Positions 7,874-13,291 of a stretch of DNA of 13,291 nt are shown piece by piece. How positions within the stretch are numbered: position 1 is the stretch's first letter; every line of letters starts with the position of its first letter. The notes below the pieces were generated by a model. It was not told the origin of the DNA. It saw nothing but the letters and a program-made list of their open reading frames with translations, and made no database searches. The stretch lies in contig JAUTXB010000126.1 of assembly GCA_030838245.1 (NCBI GenBank), forward strand, positions 1-13,291, given 5' to 3'. This stretch comes from Acidimicrobiaceae bacterium. Lineage in GTDB: Bacteria > Actinomycetota > Acidimicrobiia > Acidimicrobiales > RAAP-2. Both the position numbers and the translations under genes were made by a program.

Positions 7874-9325
7874 TCAGCGCCCGACGTCTCGGCCCAGTGC
7901 CCGGTGCCGCGTCGGTCCGGCGATGGTGAGCCATGGCTCGCTCCGATGACTGGGCGCCAACGGGACCCAGCCCACCCGGTTGCGCTCGTCGAAGGCCAGT
8001 GCGTGATCAGCCGCGCCGCGCGTGATCACATCGGCCGGCAGTCGGCGTCGACGAACCGTTCCGGACGTGGCCGTGTGCCTGATCGCTCCGCCGGTCAGCG
8101 CGTCGGACAGCGGGCGCCCGGTCGGAACTCTCCCCGAAGACAACGAGTGCGTTCCCACCTCCTCGTCACCGGCAAGCACGGAGAGTGCTTCCAGCGTGGT
8201 CACATCGCCAATGCCAGGCAGGACCACAGTGGTACCGAACAACGAGAGGAAGCCGTCCGCCGCCTGGCCCCACCGTTGCTTCGCTTGGGAAAGGTCCTGA
8301 AAACAGGCGAGCGTGGTCAGTCCCTGGCTTCCACCCTCGCTGACCATGGCCGGGAGGTCGGGAAGAGGTGCGATGTTGGCTGCCTCGTCCAGAGCCAAGA
8401 GGACGGGAGGCCGTTGGTGCTCGTCGACGTGGGTCCGGGCGTGGTGCTCGTAGGCGGCGGTCCGGATGTCCTCGATGATGCCGACCACCATGGGGGCGAC
8501 GAGGGTCTGACGCCGTCCCGGCGCGCAGATATAGAGCGTGTCCGAAGATCGGACGAAGGCCATGGGATCGAAGTCGGGAGCGGTCGTAGCCGCCACTGCC
8601 GCTTCGGTGCGATAGCCGCCTACCACCCCCGACGCGGTCGACCAGATTCCGCTCAGTTCCCGGTCATCGGTGCAGGTCACGCCCTCAAGGAGGTCCATGG
8701 CCAGTGGGGCCGAATCGCCGGGGGCACCGGCCAGGATCTGTTGGGCGGGAAGCGCCCGCCGACGGTCGATCCACGAGAGCACGGTGCGCAGATCGGCGCC
8801 GTCGAGAGCGGCGGCATGGAGCAGCGGCGCGATCAACGCCTCGGCTCGCTCACTCCAATGGTCGAAGCGAAGGGCACCGGTCGAGCCGGACGTCGAGGCC
8901 CTTCCGACGGCGACCATGGCCCGGGCCGTGCCCAGAGCACCGTCCCAGGTATGACACGACTGCACCGGCGACCACCGAACCGATGTCGCACCGTCCGACA
9001 CGTCCATGGTCCCGGTCGGATCGAAGACGAGACAGCGTCCAACGCGTGATCGCGCCGCTCGGGTGGCCACGATGACGTCCGGTTTGGTCGACGTGGTGAC
9101 CACCGGTCCGGGTGCAGCGAGGAGGTTGGGAATGATCAACGAAGTCGTTTTTCCCGAGCGAGGTGGACCGAGAACCAACACCGATTGTTGGGGTGGTGCG
9201 AACATCCAGTCGCCATCGCGGTGTCCGAGGTAAATGCCGTGACCCGACGCGATCGACGCACTTTGTGCCGCGCGTTGGGCTTTTGCGGCGATTGGTTGAA
9301 ATGTTTCTTGATGGGCCGTTTTCAT
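7874..9325 (-). CDS. VirD4/TraG-family coupling ATPase, soluble form
   Basis: Type IV coupling proteins are hexameric ATPases that hand relaxase-bound DNA to a secretion channel. This 483-residue protein has Walker A GPPRSGKT (53-60), a following IIPNLL and a KPDVI block as in TraG/VirD4, Walker B LLALDEAANI (309-318, Asp313-Glu314), and a TraM-recognition-type segment with GGSQGLTTLACFQDLSQAKQRWG (331-353). The two N-terminal membrane helices that anchor classic members are missing. The protein starts with a charged helix of about 25 residues and enters the nucleotide-binding domain almost at once. It converges on the relaxase with only 7 bp between stop codons, so the two are paired but not co-transcribed. 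A weak GCAGG sequence precedes the ATG. No other secretion genes are visible. Confidence 0.87.
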   Translation of the reverse strand: MKTAHQETFQPIAAKAQRAAQSASIASGHGIYLGHRDGDWMFAPPQQSVLVLGPPRSGKTTSLIIPNLLAAPGPVVTTSTKPDVIVATRAARSRVGRCLVFDPTGTMDVSDGATSVRWSPVQSCHTWDGALGTARAMVAVGRASTSGSTGALRFDHWSERAEALIAPLLHAAALDGADLRTVLSWIDRRRALPAQQILAGAPGDSAPLAMDLLEGVTCTDDRELSGIWSTASGVVGGYRTEAAVAATTAPDFDPMAFVRSSDTLYICAPGRRQTLVAPMVVGIIEDIRTAAYEHHARTHVDEHQRPPVLLALDEAANIAPLPDLPAMVSEGGSQGLTTLACFQDLSQAKQRWGQAADGFLSLFGTTVVLPGIGDVTTLEALSVLAGDEEVGTHSLSSGRVPTGRPLSDALTGGAIRHTATSGTVRRRRLPADVITRGAADHALAFDERNRVGWVPLAPSHRSEPWLTIAGPTRHRALGRDVGR

Positions 9326-9369
9326 CGTTCAACCTGCCATGTGAGCTCGTCACTGAGACTGCGAACGTT

Positions 9370-9395
9370 TGACGTCGCCAGAATGACGTCGCCAG
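9370..9395 (+). repeat. Tandem direct repeat TGACGTCGCCAG x2
   Basis: The 12-mer TGACGTCGCCAG is exactly repeated at 9370-9381 and 9384-9395, separated by AA, giving a 14-bp period. Each copy contains the palindrome GACGTC, and AACGTT lies just to the left (9364-9369). The position, 45-70 bp upstream of the coupling-protein start and next to its possible -10 box, suits an operator or a protein-binding iteron. Confidence 0.6.
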
Positions 9396-9567
9396 CTACC
9401 GTGGCTATAAAGCCTTGCAAATAAAGGGTTCTTCGTCCATAGGCGGGCAGTAACAATTTCCAAGATGGTGTCGCGTACGTGGCCAGTTTCGCCTGAAGTG
9501 CGCGTCGCATTGCTCCCGGCTGGAGCGCGATCGAGCGCGTACATCCTTGTCACAGCGGCGTAAATGC

Positions 9568-9596
9568 TTGACCTGGGCCGTAAAAGCCATTTTGAT
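9568..9596 (+). promoter_or_regulatory. Candidate hup promoter
   Basis: TTGACC (9568-9573) is close to the -35 consensus. TTTGAT (9591-9596) lies 17 bp on, as an imperfect -10. Transcription would start near 9603, giving a leader of about 27 nt with a strong ribosome binding site. Confidence 0.35.
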
Positions 9597-9617
9597 TGTT
9601 ACCGATTGCGTATCGCT

Positions 9618-9627
9618 GAGGAGGTGA
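9618..9627 (+). promoter_or_regulatory. Strong ribosome binding site of hup
   Basis: GAGGAGGTGA is an almost perfect Shine-Dalgarno; its GGAGG core ends 5 nt before the GTG at 9630. It fixes the start at that GTG, and the upstream in-frame ATG at 9564 is then unneeded. Confidence 0.8.
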
Positions 9628-9629
9628 TT

Positions 9630-10406
9630 GTGAACAAGTCACAACTCGTCGGATCCGTCAACGCGTCGACGCCTCATAGTCGTCGTGTTGTCGAAGAAGT
9701 CGTGGATGTCTTGTTCGACACGATCATCGCCGAGGTTCGTTCTGGACGAAAAGTGTCACTGATCGGATTCGGGTCATTCAACCCGATCGGTCGTGCGGCA
9801 CGGATCGGAAGGAATCCACGGACCGGAGCAGTAGTACCGATTCCGGCGTCGAAGGGCGTCCGGTTCGCCACCGGTTCAACGTTCAAATCGGCGTTGAATC
9901 CCAAGGAGGGAGCACCCATGGCAGTAAAGAGAGCAGCACCAAGGAAGAAGGCGACGGCCAAGAAGGCTCCGGCCCGAAAGACCGCCGCCCGCAAGAGCAC
10001 GGCCAAGAAGGCTCCGGCCCGCAAGACCGCGGCCAAGAAGGCGGTCAAGAAGGCAGTGAGGAAGGCCAGTGCAAAGAAAACCACGGCAAAAAGGGCCGTG
10101 AAGAAGGCGGTGCGCAAGACGACCGCCAAGCGGGCACCAGCACGTAAGTCAGCAGCCAAAAAGGCCACCAAGCGGGCTCCGGCCCGTAAGTCGGCGGCCA
10201 AGAAGGCCACCAAGCGCGCTCCGGCACGCAAGACAGCAGCCAAAAAGGCCACCAAGCGGGCTCCGGCCCATAAGTCGGCGGCCAAGAAGGCCACCAAGCG
10301 GGCTCCGGCTCGCAAGACGGCGGCAAAGCGGGCTCCGGCACGCAAGACAGCGGCCAAGAAGGCCGCCAAGCGGGCTCCGGCCCGCAAGGCTGCCAAGCGA
10401 CGGTAG
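9630..10406 (+). CDS. hupB: HupB-type HU nucleoid protein with histone-H1-like tail
   Basis: Residues 1-92 of this 258-residue protein are an HU domain. It begins [11 protein letters not shown], has the core GFGSF (46-50), and carries the DNA-binding arm signature GRNPRTG (60-66), whose Pro63 is the residue that intercalates into bent DNA. From residue 97 to the end the protein is almost only Lys, Ala, Arg, Pro, Thr and Ser, arranged in [18 protein letters not shown] units, as in mycobacterial HupB and streptomycete HupS. It should coat and compact the chromosome, the tail adding non-specific DNA binding and being a likely target of lysine modification. The gene starts with GTG behind an excellent ribosome binding site. 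In M. tuberculosis hupB also lies near cofC (fbiD) and gpsA. An in-frame ATG with its own Shine-Dalgarno sits exactly at the domain boundary. Confidence 0.93.
   Translation: MNKSQLVGSVNASTPHSRRVVEEVVDVLFDTIIAEVRSGRKVSLIGFGSFNPIGRAARIGRNPRTGAVVPIPASKGVRFATGSTFKSALNPKEGAPMAVKRAAPRKKATAKKAPARKTAARKSTAKKAPARKTAAKKAVKKAVRKASAKKTTAKRAVKKAVRKTTAKRAPARKSAAKKATKRAPARKSAAKKATKRAPARKTAAKKATKRAPAHKSAAKKATKRAPARKTAAKRAPARKTAAKKAAKRAPARKAAKRR
9903..9920 (+). promoter_or_regulatory. Internal Shine-Dalgarno and ATG in hup
   Basis: AAGGAGGG (9903-9910) is followed after 7 nt by ATG (9918-9920), in frame at residue 97. Initiation here would give a 162-residue protein, [16 protein letters not shown] onward, consisting only of the H1-like tail. 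The site falls precisely between the HU domain and the tail. Confidence 0.5.
10128..10367 (+). repeat. 42-bp tandem coding repeats in the hup tail
   Basis: Four consecutive 42-bp units begin at 10128, 10170, 10212 and 10254, each coding a 14-residue [15 protein letters not shown] unit. A shortened 30-bp unit (10296-10325) and a further full unit (10326-10367) follow, then a partial unit to the stop. Copies differ mainly at third positions; the fourth has His in place of Arg (APAHKS). The nucleotide identity suggests recent expansion by slippage or unequal recombination. Confidence 0.85.
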
Positions 10407-10424
10407 ATACCGCCACAGACAGCT

Positions 10425-10452
10425 CCGCCGGGTGGGTGCGACACCCGGTCGG
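10425..10452 (+). terminator. First hairpin after hup
   Basis: CCGGGTG (10428-10434) pairs with CACCCGG (10442-10448) across a 7-nt loop, extended by CCG/CGG around one bulged T. It starts 18 nt after the stop codon. It may assist the stronger hairpin that follows or protect the mRNA 3' end. Confidence 0.4.
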
Positions 10453-10468
10453 CGGATGCGCAGTGTTG

Positions 10469-10500
10469 CGACAACGGGGGCCTTCGGGCCCCCGTTGTCG
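10469..10500 (+). terminator. Strong GC hairpin terminator between hup and the PIG-L gene
   Basis: A perfect 14-bp stem, CGACAACGGGGGCC (10469-10482) with its complement (10487-10500), closes a TTCG loop, the very stable C(UUCG)G tetraloop. There is no long T-run, as is common for GC-rich actinobacterial terminators. Because it is symmetrical and sits between convergent genes, it can serve both hup and the leftward PIG-L transcript. Confidence 0.75.
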
Positions 10501-10573
10501 TGTCTATGCAAAGGTGCGTCAAAGCGAGCGACGGCGGCCGCTGACAGAGGTAAGCGCGAGTGCGACAGCCGAT

Positions 10574-11410
10574 TTAGATATCGGTCAGCAGATGGAACGC
10601 TTCACCGGCAGGTAACGAGGCGAGGGCCCCGTGCGCGCCGAGCTGATGGAAGACCCGGCGGCCGAATGCATCGGCCTCGCCACCCTGCGTGTCAGTCGGG
10701 TCGATGCCCATGGTGGTTTGCTGCTGGCTCAGGTGACAGAGGAGGGCCCGGACCTTGGTGTCCTCGAACCCGTGGGCATCCTCGACGTGGTTGGGCTGAT
10801 CGGGCTCCCACAACAGCAAAGCGCTCGGACGGTGGGGGGCAAGGTCGAGCTCGGGAAAGAAGTGGGGGTCTCGGGCAGCCACCAACGCGTCGACGGTGAG
10901 GAACCCTGCCGCTCGATGGTCGGGATGCAGGCGGTAACGCCGCCACGGGTCATGCCCGAGGATCACCGAGGGTCGAACGGCTCGGATGATCCGGCATACT
11001 GCCCGGCGCTCGTCCACTCCGTCGGCCAACTCGCCGTCGACCCGGTCGAGAAAGGTGACGCGGTCGTCGTCGGCCGGGGCCGTTCCGGCATCGGATCGGG
11101 TGTCGATCACGGCGGCGGCCGCGAGGCACTCGGCTCGTCGTTCGGCCACAAGCTCGGCCAGCTCTTGCTCCGGATCCCAGGTCCCCTTGGACCCATCGGT
11201 CAGGACCAGGTGGTGGACCCGGCAGCCGGCGCTGGCCCATTTGGCCAGGGTGGCACCACACCCGAACTCGATGTCGTCAGGATGGGCGCCGATGGCCAGG
11301 GCGCGTTCGGGAACGGCGATGTCGATGGACGTTGGGCCGTGGACAGGGAGGTCTCCGACCGGAAGCCCGCTCGGGCCCGACGGCCCGGGCTGCGATGACG
11401 ACATGCTCAT
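10574..11410 (-). CDS. PIG-L (LmbE-like) family deacetylase
   Basis: These zinc hydrolases remove acetyl groups from N-acetylglucosamine-type substrates; members include MshB and Mca of mycothiol metabolism. The 278-residue protein shows the two zinc motifs: AHPDDIE (42-48, His43, Asp45, Asp46) and HPDH (162-165). The LTDGSKG segment (70-76), usual after the second strand, is also present. The first 35 residues are Ser/Pro/Gly-rich and probably flexible. I chose ATG 11410 (a second ATG is at 11404) because the frame further upstream only mirrors cofC. It lies 17 nt downstream of cofC on the same strand, so the two probably share a transcript. No clear ribosome binding site is seen. The substrate cannot be told: mycothiol-type sugar deacetylation is a family-based guess, and a link to F420 is only suggested by position. 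Confidence 0.85.
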   Translation of the reverse strand: MSMSSSQPGPSGPSGLPVGDLPVHGPTSIDIAVPERALAIGAHPDDIEFGCGATLAKWASAGCRVHHLVLTDGSKGTWDPEQELAELVAERRAECLAAAAVIDTRSDAGTAPADDDRVTFLDRVDGELADGVDERRAVCRIIRAVRPSVILGHDPWRRYRLHPDHRAAGFLTVDALVAARDPHFFPELDLAPHRPSALLLWEPDQPNHVEDAHGFEDTKVRALLCHLSQQQTTMGIDPTDTQGGEADAFGRRVFHQLGAHGALASLPAGEAFHLLTDI

Positions 11411-11427
11411 GTGCAGTCCGGCTCGGC

Positions 11428-12045
11428 TCAGCGACTGCCGCGGACCGGGACGACATCGGCGGGCTCGTCGACGTCCCAGGCCAAGTCGGGTTGATCGAGG
11501 ATGTGCAGCGGCAGCCCGATGCGCTCGACTTCGGCCCGGTGCCGGGCGAACGAGCCGGGCCCGTAGGAGAAATGGAATCCGGCATCGGAAGGTACGGCGA
11601 TCACATTGGTCCCGTTGCCGAACCGATCGGGGACCAGCGTGATCCCCGGAGCCTGTCCCACTAGCTCGAGTCCGCGGGCTCGAGGCAGGTCGCCGTGGGC
11701 CACGATCACCTGCGCCGCGCCGGCGGAGCGAAGTCGATCCACCCCGGCTTCGACCGCTCCGTTCAGGCCCCGTCCCGGCTCCCAGATGACCAGTGCGCCG
11801 TTCCCCCGAGCCCAGTCGGCCACGTCGGTGTCGTCGCACACCACGGCGACGGGGAGCGGACGGGCGGCCCAGAGGACCTGTTCGGCCATAGCTCGGGCCA
11901 GTCGCGCTCGCTCGACCGCGCCGAGGGCAGCATCCAGTCGGAGCTTCGCTTGATCGAACGCCTTCACCGGAACCAGGACTGCCGACTCCGCGTCGAGACG
12001 GAGGGCCTGGCGCAGGTGGAGCGATCGGATGCCAGGACCGGCCAC
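11428..12045 (-). CDS. cofC: CofC/FbiD guanylyltransferase of coenzyme F420 synthesis
   Basis: CofC (FbiD in mycobacteria) condenses GTP with 2-phospholactate or phosphoenolpyruvate to form the activated precursor that CofD/FbiA transfers to Fo. The 205-residue protein has the family motifs in order: VPVKAFDQAK (25-34), a VVCDDTDVADWAR block, GLNGAV (93-98), HGDLP (117-121), VPDRFGNGTN (138-147), YGPGSFARH (161-169) and DVDEPAD (191-197). It is cytosolic. The GTG at 12045 gives a slightly long N terminus (about 20 residues before the first strand), but a promoter with its -10 box 6 nt upstream supports it. Downstream genes: the PIG-L deacetylase in the same direction. Divergent to gpsA, as expected from the mycobacterial fbiD-gpsA neighbourhood. 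Confidence 0.92.
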   Translation of the reverse strand: MAGPGIRSLHLRQALRLDAESAVLVPVKAFDQAKLRLDAALGAVERARLARAMAEQVLWAARPLPVAVVCDDTDVADWARGNGALVIWEPGRGLNGAVEAGVDRLRSAGAAQVIVAHGDLPRARGLELVGQAPGITLVPDRFGNGTNVIAVPSDAGFHFSYGPGSFARHRAEVERIGLPLHILDQPDLAWDVDEPADVVPVRGSR

Positions 12046-12051
12046 CAGGTC

Positions 12052-12079
12052 AGTGTACGGCGCCCCGCCCGAGTGTCCA
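12052..12079 (-). promoter_or_regulatory. Promoter of cofC (leaderless)
   Basis: On the minus strand TGGACA (12079-12074) matches the -35 consensus at five of six positions. After 16 bp TACACT (12057-12052) fits TAnnnT and ends 6 nt before the GTG at 12045. This is the best-formed promoter in the window and it fixes the cofC start. Confidence 0.55.
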
Positions 12080-12227
12080 TTTGGCCGGCACCTCGATTAC
12101 CGAGGGAGCAGCCGTTCGACCGGCCAGCGTCGAGGGGCCAGTCGGGGACCATTCCAGGTCCCAGAGGAACCGATAGGTCGGGAGCAGACCAGGTGGGGAC
12201 GAAGTCGCGGGGCTGCACGCCAGGCCT

Positions 12228-12233
12228 TAGTCT
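12228..12233 (+). promoter_or_regulatory. Candidate -10 box of gpsA (leaderless)
   Basis: TAGTCT fits TAnnnT and ends 7 nt before the GTG at 12241, with no ribosome binding site, the same geometry as at pafB. The 195-bp gap to cofC (12046-12240) otherwise holds the divergent cofC promoter and nothing else I can recognise. Confidence 0.4.
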
Positions 12234-12240
12234 GGGTGCT

Positions 12241-13291
12241 GTGGCCGGGAGAGTTGCCGTCATTGGCGCAGGCTCATGGGGGACCACGGTGGCGTCCCTG
12301 GTGTCATCGAACACCTCCACCATTCTGTGGGCCCGCAGTCCGGACTTGGCCCAGAGCCTTCGGACCGACCGGTGCAACCAGGCCTACCTGCCCGACATCA
12401 CGTTGCCCGAGGGCCTCGAGGCCACGGCCGACCTGGGCGCCGCGGTGTCCGGCGCCGAGCTGGTGATCATGGCCGTCCCCTCCCACGGCTTCCGGGCCGT
12501 CCTGGCCGATCTGGCCCCGTCGGTCACGCCGGGCACGCCGGTGATCAGCCTGACCAAGGGGCTCGAGCAGGGGAGCTACCGGAGAATGACTCAAGTGGTG
12601 GCTGAGCTGCTTCCGAACAGCCCGGCCGGCGTCCTCACCGGGCCCAACCTGGCGTCGGAGGTCATCGCTGGTCAGCCCACCGCCAGCGTGGTCGCGCTGG
12701 CCGACCAGGAGCTGGTCGAGTGGGTGCAAGAACTGCTCATCTCGCCCCACTTCCGGGTCTATACCAACATCGACGTGGTCGGCTGCGAGATCGCGGGCGC
12801 CCTCAAGAACGTCTTGGCCATCGCGGCCGGCATCGCCAACGGCCTGGGCTTCGGTGACAACACTCGGGCCGCACTCATCACCCGGGGCCTGGCCGAGATG
12901 GCCCGTCTGGGTGTGGAGCTGGGCGGGGCGGTGACCACCTTCGGCGGCCTGGCCGGAGTCGGCGACCTGGTGGCTACCTGCACCAGTCCGAAGAGCCGCA
13001 ACCGCACGCTGGGCGAGGCGCTGGGCCGCGGCCGCTCCCTCGACGAGGTGATCGCCGACATGCGCATGGTGGCCGAAGGGGTGAAGACGGCGCGGCCCAT
13101 GGTCGACCTGGCCTCCTCATACGATGTGGAGATGCCCATCGTTGAACAGGTGGCCGATCTGCTCGACGGGGTTCGGAGCCCCGCAGAGGCCATCGCCGAG
13201 CTCATGCAGCGCCCGGCAGCCAAGGAATTCCCCGCCTCGTGGTCCCGGAGCACGGGGCTCACCGGAAACACCTCGTCCACCCGGGCCACCG
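12241..13291 (+). CDS. gpsA: NAD(P)-dependent glycerol-3-phosphate dehydrogenase, 3' end outside the window
   Basis: GpsA reduces dihydroxyacetone phosphate to sn-glycerol-3-phosphate, the backbone of membrane phospholipids, in the cytosol. The visible 350 residues start MAGRVAVIGAGSWGTTVAS with the nucleotide-binding GAGSWG (9-14). They continue with SLTKG (Lys106), TGPNLASEV, the catalytic Lys189 in GALKN, GDNTRAALITRGLAEM (205-220), GVGDLVATC with Asp242, and SRNR with Arg254. All key residues are intact. The family normally ends near 330-345 residues, and here the frame is still open in a Ser/Thr-rich stretch, so there is a C-terminal extension of unknown length. The GTG start follows a TAGTCT box by 7 nt. 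It is divergent from cofC. Confidence 0.95.
   Translation, partial: MAGRVAVIGAGSWGTTVASLVSSNTSTILWARSPDLAQSLRTDRCNQAYLPDITLPEGLEATADLGAAVSGAELVIMAVPSHGFRAVLADLAPSVTPGTPVISLTKGLEQGSYRRMTQVVAELLPNSPAGVLTGPNLASEVIAGQPTASVVALADQELVEWVQELLISPHFRVYTNIDVVGCEIAGALKNVLAIAAGIANGLGFGDNTRAALITRGLAEMARLGVELGGAVTTFGGLAGVGDLVATCTSPKSRNRTLGEALGRGRSLDEVIADMRMVAEGVKTARPMVDLASSYDVEMPIVEQVADLLDGVRSPAEAIAELMQRPAAKEFPASWSRSTGLTGNTSSTRAT

Larger units (their letters stand above)
9326..9629. other. Intergenic region between coupling-protein and hup genes
   Basis: This 304-bp divergent region is richer in A+T than its neighbours. It must hold both promoters. The left part carries a tandem 12-bp direct repeat (9370-9395). 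A possible minus-strand promoter for the coupling protein is TTGCAA (9415-9420) and TAGCTG (9398-9393), 16 bp apart, which is weak. The right part carries the hup promoter and ribosome binding site. Short open frames on the minus strand (for example 9405-9590) have no recognisable protein character. No tRNA or attachment site was recognised. Confidence 0.5.

Noticed and set aside
7682..9049. 455-codon rightward open frame after the relaxase, possibly the missing helicase half
   Set aside because: It is antisense to the coupling ATPase, has no Walker or helicase motifs, and is Arg/Gly-rich as expected of antisense reading.
9547..9566. TTGTCACAG followed by TAAATG upstream of hup as a PafBC-type damage promoter
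   Set aside because: The mycobacterial RecA-NDp pattern as I recall it is TTGTCRGTG, 8 bp, TAnnnT. Here the element differs at two positions, the gap is 5 bp and the -10 does not fit.
6410..9629. Insertion sequence or integrative element with ends and integrase
   Set aside because: No transposase, integrase, terminal inverted repeats, tRNA or target duplication could be found; only the relaxase and coupling protein hint at mobility.
10128..10367. Regular repeats suggestive of a CRISPR array
   Set aside because: Units are contiguous with no spacers, stay in frame and code the basic HU tail.
9674..10522. Ala/Leu/Arg-rich minus-strand open frame resembling a repetitive membrane protein
   Set aside because: It is the antisense of the hup tail repeats; its periodicity is inherited from them.
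11411..11839. Longer start for the PIG-L deacetylase, reaching back to 11839
   Set aside because: This stretch is the cofC coding region read in another frame; the zinc-motif domain begins well after ATG 11410.

Overview
The window is GC-rich and compactly coded, with many GTG starts, TAnnnT -10 boxes and actinobacterial gene families. These include paired WYL regulators PafB/PafC, an HupB-type HU with a histone-H1-like tail, CofC/FbiD for coenzyme F420, and an acyl-CoA carboxylase beta subunit. It is most likely an actinomycetote chromosome, plausibly from a deep lineage such as Acidimicrobiia. The class is inference from overall flavour, not proven. The order hup - (PIG-L) - cofC - gpsA at the right recalls the mycobacterial hupB - mutT1 - ppk - fbiD - gpsA neighbourhood, which supports those assignments.

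Layout, left to right. At the left edge is the 5' end of a small leftward hypothetical gene (1-89). A leftward acyl-CoA carboxylase carboxyltransferase (304-1662) follows. It diverges from a rightward membrane protein (about 1780-3552) that joins a lysylphosphatidylglycerol-synthase-type flippase domain to an extra membrane anchor and an unrecognised C-terminal domain. Its 3' end overlaps that of a leftward CtaG-type cytochrome oxidase assembly protein (3487-4440). A divergent promoter region then leads to the two-gene pafB-pafC unit (4479-6409), coupled by an ATGA overlap.

The accessory part is 6410-9629. It holds a MobF relaxase lacking the usual helicase half (6499-7866) and, converging on it with a 7-bp gap, a VirD4/TraG-like coupling ATPase without membrane helices (7874-9325). 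An AT-richer 304-bp intergenic region with a tandem 12-bp direct repeat follows. No pilus, mating-pore, integrase or transposase gene is seen, so this is either a mobilisation remnant or a domesticated DNA-processing pair.

Next comes the HU gene (9630-10406) with a Lys/Ala/Arg/Pro-rich tail built on 42-bp tandem repeats. An excellent in-frame internal ribosome binding site and ATG could release the tail as a separate H1-like protein. A 14-bp GC-rich hairpin with a UUCG loop closes the gene. A leftward pair, cofC (11428-12045) then a PIG-L deacetylase (10574-11410), is followed by the divergent gpsA (12241 to the window end, incomplete).

Regulation. Four genes (accD-like, pafB, cofC, gpsA) share a TAnnnT box 6-7 nt upstream of the start codon, the arrangement expected of leaderless transcripts. 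By contrast the hup gene has a textbook Shine-Dalgarno. The most interesting items are the nested start in hup, the stand-alone relaxase/coupling-protein pair beside nucleoid and DNA-damage genes, and the two-domain membrane fusion.
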